The translations under genes were made by a program, and so were the position numbers. Positions 19,746-27,870 of a stretch of 64,000 nucleotides of DNA are shown here, one piece after another (the first letter of the stretch is position 1; every line of letters begins with the position of its first letter). The notes under the pieces were generated by a model. That model worked only from the letters and a program-made list of their open reading frames with translations, was not told the origin of the DNA and ran no database searches. The stretch spans positions 426,915 through 490,914 of the forward strand of contig NZ_RJVK01000002.1 of the NCBI RefSeq assembly GCF_003752135.1, read 5' to 3'. Source of the stretch: Caminibacter pacificus. GTDB lineage: Bacteria; Campylobacterota; Campylobacteria; Campylobacterales; Nautiliaceae.

Positions 19746-20363
19746 CTAAAATCCTAAATTTAATATTCTCCAAAGTCTCTCTATTTCGTTATCGTCCAAA
19801 AGAAGCGATTTTTTTTCTTTAAAAAGCAAACTTATCTTCTCTTTTTCAAATCCCTCGCTCATAATACACTTCTCATGAGCCGGCAAAAACGCTCTCGCAA
19901 GCGCAACTTTCTCATTTACTTTGCTCTCGCACAAAAAACAGACAAAATCGTCATGCAACCTACCCTCTTTTTCTATCATCTTCACATAGCTTTCTATAAA
20001 AAGCCTTTTGGGGTCCCTTTCGTGCAAAACGTCGGTTATATCTTTTAGCCAATTAAAATAAAACGGGTCGATTTTACTCACATCTTGAAGATGTTTGTTT
20101 AAAAGAGAAACGAAAATTTTATAATGCAGCATTTTATCCAAATCAAACATAAATTTAAACGGCAACTGCACGACGTTTCGAAGTCGTTTTATTGTTGTTT
20201 TGGGTGACTCTTCTATAACGAAATCTATTAAATTTCCTACATTGATATATGAATGTCTCGCTCCGTAAAATCTATAGAGAGTATAAACTTCCCTCTCACC
20301 CAATATCCTGACAATCAAATCCTCATCTCTAACTCGCACCGTATTTAAGACAAATCCTCTCAT
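19746..20363 (-). CDS. recO: Recombination protein RecO, short epsilon type
   Basis: 205 residues: an N-terminal OB fold, a helical middle and a zinc site with Cys142, Cys145, His163 and Cys166. RecO loads RecA onto SSB-coated single strands with RecR. It is shorter than E. coli RecO (about 240) but like those of Campylobacter and Helicobacter. It is the first gene of the four-gene minus-strand operon and faces the G-poor intergenic stretch. Confidence 0.85.
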   Translation of the reverse strand: MRGFVLNTVRVRDEDLIVRILGEREVYTLYRFYGARHSYINVGNLIDFVIEESPKTTIKRLRNVVQLPFKFMFDLDKMLHYKIFVSLLNKHLQDVSKIDPFYFNWLKDITDVLHERDPKRLFIESYVKMIEKEGRLHDDFVCFLCESKVNEKVALARAFLPAHEKCIMSEGFEKEKISLLFKEKKSLLLDDNEIERLWRILNLGF

Positions 20364-20401
20364 TTTAAAATTATAACATCTTTCATCCTACGCAATTACG
20401 G

Positions 20402-20593
20402 AATTTTTCCATATTTTCTTCACTATTTCACTATATCCCTCTTTCTCCTCTCTCAATTTACTCTTTTCGTTATCTCTTCCCTATCTACACCAATTTCACA
20501 AACTCACAATTTCACCATTTTCACTATTTTCACCATTTTACCCCTCTCATCCTCTCACCCCAATTCCCCTTTTCCCTCTCAAAAACATTTTAT
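20402..20593. other. Intergenic stretch nearly devoid of G on the plus strand
   Basis: In 192 bases the plus strand carries a single G (20469); it is made of T, C and A, with C-rich patches. Inside it are four 9-base units (20508-20543) of the form ATTTTCACC with small changes. It lies between recO (minus) and the gltB promoter. No ORF is supported on either strand. Composition like this recalls Rho utilisation sites or a decayed microsatellite, but neither is shown. Confidence 0.7.
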
Positions 20594-20601
20594 GCTATAA
20601 T
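20591..20601 (+). promoter_or_regulatory. gltB promoter, extended -10
   Basis: TATAAT at 20596-20601 preceded by TG (TATGCTATAAT) forms an extended -10 element. It is 45 bases before the gltB ATG. No good -35 is visible, as is common for sigma70 promoters in Campylobacterota. Confidence 0.6.
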
Positions 20602-20646
20602 TTGACAATTTATAAAATCGGATTAATAACCTCTTAAAGGAAGAAA

Positions 20647-23600
20647 ATGTCAATGTTAGAGTTTAAAGATAACTGTGGTTTTGGTGTTATTGCGGATATT
20701 AAAGGTCGTCCGTCTCACAAAATGGTAAACGACGCGCTAAAAGCGCTTGAGAGAATGATGCACAGAGGTGCAATTGCTGCTGATGGAAAATCAGGGGATG
20801 GTAGCGGTCTTTTATTTTCACTTCCGAAAGATTTTTTCAGAAAAGTCGCAAACGAATATAATATCGACTTGCCTGAAAACTTCGGTGTTGGAGTAATATT
20901 TTTAAAAGACGAAAAACACAAAGAAATCGTAGAAGAGTACTGCGAAAAAAATGATCTTAAAATTTTACTTTGGAGAGAAGTTCCCGTAAATACCGACGCA
21001 CTTGGTGAGCTTGCGCTAAAAACTCTTCCGAAAATCTATCACGTATTTATCGTGCCTAATTCTATTATCGCAATTAAAAGATTCGAAGAGCTTTTATATC
21101 TGACAAGAAAAGAGATAGAAAACGCAATTGACGATAAAGATTTTTATATTCCTACTTTCAGTTCTAAAAAGATAGCCTACAAAGGCCTTTTAATGCCAAA
21201 TCATATTAAAGAATTTTATCCTGATTTGGCGGATAGCGATTTCAAAATCAGCTTTGCACTTTTCCACCAAAGATTCTCAACAAACACACTTCCTGAGTGG
21301 AGACTTGCTCAGCCGTTTAGATTTATCGCACACAACGGAGAAATCAACTCCGTCCAAGCAAACAGAATCAACGCACTTATAAAAAGCGAATCTATCAAAT
21401 CGGACGTATTCTCTCAAGAAGAGTTACAAAGACTTCTTCCGATTGTAAGATTTGACGAAAGCGATAGTAGCTCGCTTGATAGAATGATCGAATTTTTAAT
21501 TATGAACGGAATGGATTTCTTCAAAGCGGTTAGAGCGCTTATTCCTATGCCATGGCAAAACGCTCCGTATATGGATAGCGAACTAAAAGCGTTTTATGAG
21601 TATTTTTCAACAAGATTCGAAGCATGGGACGGACCTGCAGCCGTAAGTATCACGGACGGAAGATATATCGGAGTGGTACTTGACAGAAACGGACTAAGAC
21701 CGGCAAAATACGTAATTACAAAAGAAGGGACTATCCTTATTGCCAGCGAATACGGCGTACTTGATTTGGATGATGAAGTTATCGTAGAAAGAGGTAAACT
21801 TCAATCCGGACAAATGATAGGTGTGGATACTAAATTCGGTATCGTTCTTAAAAACAAAGATATCGACGAATACCTAAAATCAAGCAACCCTTATACAAAA
21901 TGGCTAAACGAACATATGATTTACTTACAAGAATATATCGAAAATCCATATGCAATAGACGAAAAAATAGACGTAAAAGAGCTCACTTACAAACAAAGAT
22001 ACGCAGGTATCACAAAAGAAGTTATCAATACGATGATCAAACCTATGATGGAAGAAGCGAAAGAGCCTACAGGTTCTATGGGAGACGACACTCCGCTTGC
22101 GGCGTTTAGCGAGTATCCGTACAGAAGTTTTAACGACTTCTTCAGACAAAAATTCGCACAAGTTACAAACCCGCCAATCGACCCTCTAAGAGAAAAAATC
22201 GTTATGTCACTTAATACGGGATTCGGTGAAATTCACAACATCCTTGACGAAGCTCCGGAGCATGCAAAAAGAATCAAAACAACTTCACCGATTCTTACTC
22301 AAACAAAACTTGAAGTATTAAAAAGCTTCGGTGACGAAAACTCTCCGAGATTCGAAAGCGACTACAAAAACGCGACATACAGCACTACATTCAAAGAAAA
22401 CTTAAAAGAATCTCTTGAAAAACTGACTGACAAAATCGTTCAAGACGTTAGAGATAACGGAGTTAGAATTATTTTCCTTGACGATTCGCAAGTGGATAAA
22501 GAGCACAAAACCATCCCTATGGCTATGGTTATCGGAAGACTTCACAAAAAACTTCTTGATAACAAACTCCGCCACTTAACAAGTATCGTCGCAATGACGG
22601 GCGAAGTGGTAAATCCTCACGACGCGGCGGTAATGGTGGCATACGGTGCGACTGCAATTTATCCTTATCTTTTATTCAAAACGGTATGTGAAATTTGCGA
22701 TGAAAAAGGCCTTGATAGAGACGACGCTCTATTTAACGTTCACAGCGCCCTAAACAAAGGTCTATTAAAAATTATGTCGAAAATGGGTATTTCTACAATC
22801 GCAAGTTATAGAAACTCGGCTCTTATGGATATTATCGGTCTTAGTGAAGAGATTGCGAGCGAATGTTTTATCGGTAGCAAAACTTTACTTCCTGGACTTA
22901 CATACGAAGATATCGAAGAGAGAGTAAACAAAAGACACCAAGAAGCGTTCAAAGAAGAAAAACTTCCTGCGGGTGGTGTTTATAAATATAGAAAAGGCGA
23001 AGAGTATCACGAAATTATCCCTGAAGTGACAAGAGCGTTTGCGAAAATGATAGAAAGCGGCACAAAAGAAGACTACGAAAAATTCAAAAATCTCGTAGAA
23101 AACAGACGCCCGACATATATAAGAGACCTTCTTGATATCAAAAGCGACAGAAAACCAATCTCAATTGACGAAGTGGAACCTGCCGAAAACATCCTAAAAA
23201 GATTTGTCGGTGCTGCAATGAGTATTGGAGCACTTAGTCCTGAAGCTCATGAAATCATTGCGGAAGCGATGAATCGCTTAGGAGCGAAAAGCAACTCCGG
23301 AGAAGGTGGAGAAGACCCTGTAAGAAACGGCACTATCAAACAAAGCAAAATCCGCCAAGTTGCATCAGGAAGATTTGGAGTAACACCTGAATATTTGGTA
23401 AACGCCGAAGAGATTCAAATCAAAGTGGCTCAAGGTGCAAAACCGGGAGAAGGTGGTCAGCTTCCTGGATTCAAAGTAACGACGTATATCGCAAAACTAA
23501 GACACACGACACCTGGAAAAACACTGATTTCACCACCTCCTCATCACGATATCTATTCAATCGAGGATTTGGCGCAGTTAATTTTCGATTTAAAACAAAT

Positions 23601-25026
23601 CAATCCTAAAGCGCAAATCAGTGTAAAATTGGTCTCAACTGCGGGAGTCGGTACGATTGCTGCCGGTGTTGCAAAAGCATACGCCGACCAAATAGTTATC
23701 AGCGGTAGTGAAGGAGGTACGGGAGCTGCAAGTATCACTTCTATCCAACATGCCGGTAACCCTTGGGAAATCGGACTTATCGAAGGTCACAACGCCCTAA
23801 AAGAAAACCACTTAAGAGAATACGTGGCACTCGAAACCGACGGTGCTCTTAAAATCGGTAGAGACGTTATGTTCGCCGCACTCTTAGGAGCGGAATACTA
23901 CGCATTCGGTACAGCTCTTTTGATGGCTGTAAAATGTATCTTCTGTAGAAGCTGTCAGACAAACAAATGTCCTGTAGGAATTACAACTCAAGCGGACGAA
24001 TATAGAGCCAAATTCAAAGGTAGCGTTGAAAAAGTAATGAACTATATGAAACTGCTTGCCGAAGATGTTAGAGAATGGCTTGCAAAAATGGGATACAAAT
24101 CACTTGATGAAGTAATCGGTAGAAACGATTTGATTACGACAAAAGATATAGACCTTGCTAAAAAATTCGACTTTTCTATAATTTTCAGACAAGTTGAAGG
24201 TCCGAATACGAAACAAAAAGAAAACGAGCCGTTTGACAAAAACGAATTTGAAAAATCTCTATTAAAAGAAGTAATGGAAACTATCAAAAATCCGAACCAC
24301 AAATCGGTAGTTAAAGCCGAAATTTGCAACCTAAACAGAAGTTTCGGTGCTCTAACAAGCGGTGTTATCGCAAAATACTACGGAGACGCAGGACTTCCTG
24401 AAGATAGTATCGTTTATAAATTAGAAGGCGTAGCGGGACAAAGTTTCGGTGTATTTTTAAGCAAAGGTATGACGCTCGAGCTTAAAGGCGTAGCAAACGA
24501 CTACGTAGGAAAAGGAATGGCCGGAGGTAAAATTATCATCACTCCTAAAAAAGAAGGAGCGGCAGCCGGTAATACGTGTCTATACGGAGCTACAGGTGGT
24601 AAACTTTTTGTTGCAGGAGAAGTTGGAGAGAGATTTGCCGTTAGAAATTCAGGAGCTATCGCAATCGTAGAAGGTACGGGAGACCATCCTTGCGAATATA
24701 TGACAGGCGGTGAAGTAATAATTTTAGGAAAAACGGGAATCAACTTCGGTGCCGGTATGACGGGAGGAGTTGCGTTTGTTTACGATAAAGAACACACTTT
24801 TGTAGATAAAATCAACCCTGAACTTATAGAAATCAGAAGAATCGACATCGACGAAAACGAAAAACCTAAAATTTATCTGAAAAAAAGACTTATCGAATAC
24901 TACAACGCAACAGGCAGCAAAAAAGCCAAATTTATCCTCGATAACTTCAGAAGCGAAGTTAGACACTTCTGGCTCGTAACACCAAAAGACAACCGCCCAC
25001 CTCTTGACCCTAACGATATGGATTAA
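20647..25026 (+). CDS. gltB: Glutamate synthase, large subunit
   Basis: 1459 residues. A class II glutaminase domain begins with the nucleophile Cys10 after a short propeptide (DNCGFG), followed by the central domain, the FMN-binding synthase domain (GSEGGTGAAS), a 3Fe-4S cysteine cluster (CRSCQTNKCPVG) and the C-terminal beta-helix of glycine repeats. It transfers the amide of glutamine to 2-oxoglutarate. AAAGGAAG precedes the first ATG. The small subunit gene gltD, which often follows gltB, is not here: the accessory region starts directly after the stop codon. Confidence 0.98.
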   Translation: MSMLEFKDNCGFGVIADIKGRPSHKMVNDALKALERMMHRGAIAADGKSGDGSGLLFSLPKDFFRKVANEYNIDLPENFGVGVIFLKDEKHKEIVEEYCEKNDLKILLWREVPVNTDALGELALKTLPKIYHVFIVPNSIIAIKRFEELLYLTRKEIENAIDDKDFYIPTFSSKKIAYKGLLMPNHIKEFYPDLADSDFKISFALFHQRFSTNTLPEWRLAQPFRFIAHNGEINSVQANRINALIKSESIKSDVFSQEELQRLLPIVRFDESDSSSLDRMIEFLIMNGMDFFKAVRALIPMPWQNAPYMDSELKAFYEYFSTRFEAWDGPAAVSITDGRYIGVVLDRNGLRPAKYVITKEGTILIASEYGVLDLDDEVIVERGKLQSGQMIGVDTKFGIVLKNKDIDEYLKSSNPYTKWLNEHMIYLQEYIENPYAIDEKIDVKELTYKQRYAGITKEVINTMIKPMMEEAKEPTGSMGDDTPLAAFSEYPYRSFNDFFRQKFAQVTNPPIDPLREKIVMSLNTGFGEIHNILDEAPEHAKRIKTTSPILTQTKLEVLKSFGDENSPRFESDYKNATYSTTFKENLKESLEKLTDKIVQDVRDNGVRIIFLDDSQVDKEHKTIPMAMVIGRLHKKLLDNKLRHLTSIVAMTGEVVNPHDAAVMVAYGATAIYPYLLFKTVCEICDEKGLDRDDALFNVHSALNKGLLKIMSKMGISTIASYRNSALMDIIGLSEEIASECFIGSKTLLPGLTYEDIEERVNKRHQEAFKEEKLPAGGVYKYRKGEEYHEIIPEVTRAFAKMIESGTKEDYEKFKNLVENRRPTYIRDLLDIKSDRKPISIDEVEPAENILKRFVGAAMSIGALSPEAHEIIAEAMNRLGAKSNSGEGGEDPVRNGTIKQSKIRQVASGRFGVTPEYLVNAEEIQIKVAQGAKPGEGGQLPGFKVTTYIAKLRHTTPGKTLISPPPHHDIYSIEDLAQLIFDLKQINPKAQISVKLVSTAGVGTIAAGVAKAYADQIVISGSEGGTGAASITSIQHAGNPWEIGLIEGHNALKENHLREYVALETDGALKIGRDVMFAALLGAEYYAFGTALLMAVKCIFCRSCQTNKCPVGITTQADEYRAKFKGSVEKVMNYMKLLAEDVREWLAKMGYKSLDEVIGRNDLITTKDIDLAKKFDFSIIFRQVEGPNTKQKENEPFDKNEFEKSLLKEVMETIKNPNHKSVVKAEICNLNRSFGALTSGVIAKYYGDAGLPEDSIVYKLEGVAGQSFGVFLSKGMTLELKGVANDYVGKGMAGGKIIITPKKEGAAAGNTCLYGATGGKLFVAGEVGERFAVRNSGAIAIVEGTGDHPCEYMTGGEVIILGKTGINFGAGMTGGVAFVYDKEHTFVDKINPELIEIRRIDIDENEKPKIYLKKRLIEYYNATGSKKAKFILDNFRSEVRHFWLVTPKDNRPPLDPNDMD

Positions 25027-25149
25027 TCCCCTCTTTTTTCTTTTACTCTTAAATACACCTTTTTTATCTTAATTATTCACAACACGCACTCTTCCTGTAA
25101 CTTTAAATACACACTTCACGTCTCCATCCGGCGCCGGACACCTAAATAT
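25027..25149. other. C/T-rich, G-poor spacer after gltB
   Basis: The first 90 bases after the gltB stop have few G residues and no clear hairpin followed by a U-tract, so gltB may end by Rho-dependent termination. A short palindromic CCGGCGCCGG element sits at 25128-25137. No gene seen. Confidence 0.5.
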
Positions 25150-25251
25150 TATGGATATTACCTTGTGTGATTGGTTGGTGTGCGGCATTAAATTTAAGAG
25201 TTGGCTCACTTGCACATATTTGTTTCAAAACACCGTGTGTGATTGGGTGCT
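25150..25251. repeat. Two decayed CRISPR-like repeats
   Basis: Compared with the intact 30-base repeat at 27864-28225, the copy at 25222-25251 starts GTTTCAAAACA and matches at about 24-25 of 30 positions. The copy at 25150-25179 matches 17 of the last 19 positions but has lost its 5' part. They have the same orientation as the intact array and are 42 bases apart. Both carry G where the intact repeats have A (TGTGTGATTGG). They look like the degenerate trailer end of a once longer array. Iterons of the neighbouring Rep gene are an alternative. Confidence 0.7.
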
Positions 25252-25254
25252 AAA

Positions 25255-25872
25255 TTAAGCCATCTTTTTTTGTAGCTCTGTTCTCCATTGTGTAAAATCG
25301 TTATCAGTTTTATATATTCTGTTATCAGTTTGCAATTTCTTAGACTTATCAATAAGCTTAAATTTAATTGCAATAATTTTTCTTCCTTGTTTTATAGGCT
25401 CAAATTCAAAGTCAATATCAGTTTTTTCAAAATCTTTTTGAGATTTCTCTAAAATCTGACGCTTAATATCTTGCCATTTATAACTTCCTGGAACTGATAA
25501 AAGCTCTCTCAATTCATCCAAATCTAATTCAACCTCCAAACTTCTTTTTTGTCTTTTTTTCATTTTTAATTCATTTTTCAAAATTTCATAAAGACGAAAT
25601 GAATATTTTGAAGTTAAAACCATTACGTTTTCTAAACGATATCTTAAATATTTATTTTTTACCGCCATTAAATATTTATGAAACTCATTATCAATTTTTA
25701 TCCTTAAAATACCATTTTCATACTTTGGAGAATAAAAAATAGTATAAATCACAAACTTTTTTTTATCTCTATCAACAAACTCAATAGTTTTAGTTGCTAT
25801 TTCTTTTGCAGTTTCATATAACTTTTCAAAATCCCCAAGCTCTTTATCAAATCGTCTTAAATATTCTCTTAA
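25255..25872 (-). pseudogene. Rep_3 (RepB-type) plasmid replication initiator, N-terminally truncated
   Basis: An open fragment of about 205 codons. The segment with KYLRYRLENVMVLTSKYSFRLYEIL is characteristic of the first winged helix of Rep_3 initiators, and the second winged helix follows (LELDEL-like LRELL, then WQDIKRQILEKSQKDFEKTDIDFEF). The reading frame is closed by a TAA at 25873-25875 immediately after an ATG, so roughly the first 50-60 residues of a normal initiator are missing. A start at GTG 25752 would leave only 165 residues. Its stop lies 3 bases from a decayed CRISPR repeat. Evidence that plasmid DNA entered the chromosome here. Confidence 0.75.
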
Positions 25873-25919
25873 TTACATAATATATAAGATACATCTCTCA
25901 TATATAAAGAAAAAACTTT

Positions 25920-26744
25920 CTAAACTTTTTCTTCTTTTTTATTATTAGCTTGTTTAAATATTATTTTACTTCCTAAAATTTCCATTCCATTGTAGAATAT
26001 TTTTTGATTTTTTAAATATATAGTTAAAAAATTAAATTTATGATCCATATAAGAGTATTTCTCTGAATTAAACTTTGATATCCATTTGGGCTCTTTTAAT
26101 TTAGTTTTAACTACTTTGTTATTAATATTTTCTTCTTCATATATTTCAAATTTGTTATTTCTAAATTTAAAAAATAATTTGATTTTTACATCTTTATTAT
26201 TTGGAAAAATAATTAAAGTGTTTTCAGATATATTACTAATATCAAAAGTATTACAATAATAATCACAGATACTACTAAATCTTTTTAAGTTATTTAAAAT
26301 CTGGAACAATGTAAATTCATCAAATTTAGACCATTCATTCTTGAATTTTATATTATTTAATTTATTAGATATTTGTAAAGCTAAACTTAATTTTTGATTA
26401 TCAGAAATTTTTTCTCCTATCGAAAAATTATTTGTATTAAATATACTAATATATTCTTCTTCTAATAAACGATTAACAATTCTAGACGAAAAATTTGATA
26501 AGTCATTTATATCTTCTTCATTTAGAACCAAAGATAAAATTAAAAAATCTATTTCATTTAAACCTTCAAATAACTTCTTTCTACTATTATACTCTAATAT
26601 ATACATATTTTCTAGATATAAATAAAAATCTTTCTTACAACTAAAAAAAGGTTTATTTTCACATTTGTCATTTTTATATTTTTGAAAAGCTGAATATGAA
26701 AAAAAATTAAATCTATTTTGTAGATTAGAAATTGTAATTTCCAT
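25920..26744 (-). CDS. Very AT-rich protein of unknown function
   Basis: 274 residues, rich in Asn, Lys, Ile, Phe and Glu, with base composition well below that of the flanking core genes, which marks it as acquired. No signal peptide, no membrane helix and no recognisable catalytic motif. There is a Cys-containing N-terminal stretch (KCENKPFFSCKKDF). The start at 26744 has AAGGATTAAAAC before the ATG. It lies between the Rep fragment and the divergent DUF4258 operon, so it is probably cargo or a control gene of the plasmid-like element. Confidence 0.65.
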   Translation of the reverse strand: MEITISNLQNRFNFFSYSAFQKYKNDKCENKPFFSCKKDFYLYLENMYILEYNSRKKLFEGLNEIDFLILSLVLNEEDINDLSNFSSRIVNRLLEEEYISIFNTNNFSIGEKISDNQKLSLALQISNKLNNIKFKNEWSKFDEFTLFQILNNLKRFSSICDYYCNTFDISNISENTLIIFPNNKDVKIKLFFKFRNNKFEIYEEENINNKVVKTKLKEPKWISKFNSEKYSYMDHKFNFLTIYLKNQKIFYNGMEILGSKIIFKQANNKKEEKV

Positions 26745-26839
26745 GTTTTAATCCTTTTTATTAAAATATTACCATAATATATAAATTTTAGTCAATATTT
26801 ACAATTAAATGTAAATTTAATGCAAATAATACAACTATC

Positions 26840-26868
26840 TTGACATTTTAAAAAAAATATTTTATAAT
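26840..26868 (+). promoter_or_regulatory. Consensus sigma70 promoter of the DUF4258 operon
   Basis: TTGACA at 26840-26845 and TATAAT at 26863-26868 are separated by exactly 17 bases, a perfect consensus rare in this window. The start codon is at 26901 with AAGGAG at 26890-26895. Strong constitutive expression is expected unless repressed. Confidence 0.85.
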
Positions 26869-26900
26869 TTTTTTGTTTATAAAAAACGAAGGAGTTTAAA

Positions 26901-27167
26901 ATGCTTCAATTTACTAGACACGCTTTGATGAGAATGAATCAAAGAGGTATAACAAAAGATATGGTAGAGTTAGCATTAGAGTACGGTTCTTTTGTAAAAG
27001 ACAAAGTAGTATTAAGTAGAAAAGAACTAAAAAAATTACTTAAAAAGTATCCTTCGTTAAAAAGTCAATTACTGAAGCTTTTTGACTCTAAAGGTTTGGT
27101 TGTTGTTTTTGAGGATAATTATATTATTACAGTATATAAACCAAAAAAAGGATTAATTTATGGGTAG
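26901..27167 (+). CDS. DUF4258 family protein (possible toxin-like RNase fold)
   Basis: 88 residues. The N-terminus FTRHALMRMNQRGI is the DUF4258 signature (T-x-HA-x-xRM-x-xRGI), and the end, VVFEDNYIITVYKPKK, is the typical last strand pair. DUF4258 proteins are often found in toxin-antitoxin-like or mobile contexts and are thought to share the BrnT/RelE-like fold; activity is not established. It overlaps the next gene by 8 bases, so the two are translated together. Confidence 0.8.
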   Translation: MLQFTRHALMRMNQRGITKDMVELALEYGSFVKDKVVLSRKELKKLLKKYPSLKSQLLKLFDSKGLVVVFEDNYIITVYKPKKGLIYG

Positions 27168-27450
27168 AAGAAGATTTAGATGTAAAGAATGTAATGAGTT
27201 AATAGATTTTGATGAATTAGTATATTGTGATAAATGTAGAGCTCCATTACATGATTGGTGTGCAAGAGGAATAGATTATCCTGAATTTGATGGACAATAT
27301 TGTAGCGAATGTGCTATGGAACTTGAAGATGAAATAGAAGATAGCGATGAATATGGATATTCATATAATAGATGTCCGATATGTGGAATTTATTTAATCA
27401 GAGAAGAAAATTTAGTATGGTGTCCTAATTGTGGATATGAACCTTATTAA
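27160..27450 (+). CDS. Small double zinc-finger protein, PHD-like plus zinc ribbon
   Basis: 96 residues. Residues 8-51 have the order C8, C11, C23, C26, H31, C34, C48, C51, which is the C4HC3 pattern of PHD fingers, rare in bacteria. After an acidic linker (EDEIEDSDE) comes a second zinc ribbon with C72, C75, C88 and C91. The N-terminus is basic (GRRRFR). It probably binds protein or nucleic acid. Its start codon lies inside the DUF4258 gene (8-base overlap), so it is a natural candidate for antitoxin or partner; that is inference. Confidence 0.8.
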   Translation: MGRRRFRCKECNELIDFDELVYCDKCRAPLHDWCARGIDYPEFDGQYCSECAMELEDEIEDSDEYGYSYNRCPICGIYLIREENLVWCPNCGYEPY

Positions 27451-27488
27451 TAAATTTAAATTGTAAACACTAATGATAAGGAGAAGAC

Positions 27489-27644
27489 ATGGGATGGAAT
27501 AAAAAACATGAAAGAACAGATAAACAAGGCGGAACTTGGAGAACATATGAAAATGAAAAAGGTGAAAAAATAGTGATAAGAACAAATCCTAATGGTAGTG
27601 AGAGTGTATTTAAGGATGGGAAGAAAGTAAACAAACAAAAATAA
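27489..27644 (+). CDS. 51-residue basic peptide
   Basis: A small ORF from ATG 27489 with a good AAGGAG six bases upstream. The product starts MGWNKKHERTDKQGG, contains WRTYENEKGEK and ends in VNKQK; the sequence has a repeated Gly turn pattern (NPNGSESVFKDGK) as in small beta-hairpin proteins. No known family recognised. It lies 38 bases after the zinc-finger gene and its stop is inside the following inverted repeat, which supports a three-gene operon. Confidence 0.6.
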   Translation: MGWNKKHERTDKQGGTWRTYENEKGEKIVIRTNPNGSESVFKDGKKVNKQK

Positions 27645-27662
27645 CTTTAGTTATTTTTGTTT
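27633..27662. terminator. AT-rich perfect inverted repeat, probable bidirectional terminator
   Basis: A 13-base stem (AAACAAAAATAAC and its complement) with a 4-base loop TTTA. It overlaps the stop codon of the 51-residue ORF and lies just before the convergent HTH fragment. The stem has few GC pairs, but the T-rich right arm makes termination of the plus-strand operon plausible. Confidence 0.55.
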
Positions 27663-27672
27663 ATCTTATAAT

Positions 27673-27870
27673 TTATAATTCTTCTTTATCTCCAAAAAGG
27701 TGCGTCCATTCAATAAAAAAGCTATTTTTAGCTGTGTTATAACTAATCCCAGCGGTTTTTGCTACTTTGTATGGTGTTATTTCTTCTCCTTGAAGTTTTA
27801 ATAAATTAACTGCGTTTATAACTTTTTCTTTTGATGCTGCTGCTCTCTTAGCACTTTCTTTTTGTTTCAA
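27673..27870 (-). pseudogene. HTH protein fragment fused into the CRISPR repeat
   Basis: The readable part, KEKVINAVNLLK through ITPYKVAKTAGISYNTAK, is a clear helix-turn-helix of the type found in DUF6262-like or TetR-like N-termini of mobile elements. It ends in FFIEWTHLFGDKEEL. Towards its N-terminus the frame runs into the terminal CRISPR repeat (residues NQPITQDVLK come from repeat DNA), with no proper start codon before it except a TTG inside the repeat. I read it as a gene whose 5' part was lost at the junction with the array. A short functional regulator started by TTG is possible. Confidence 0.55.
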
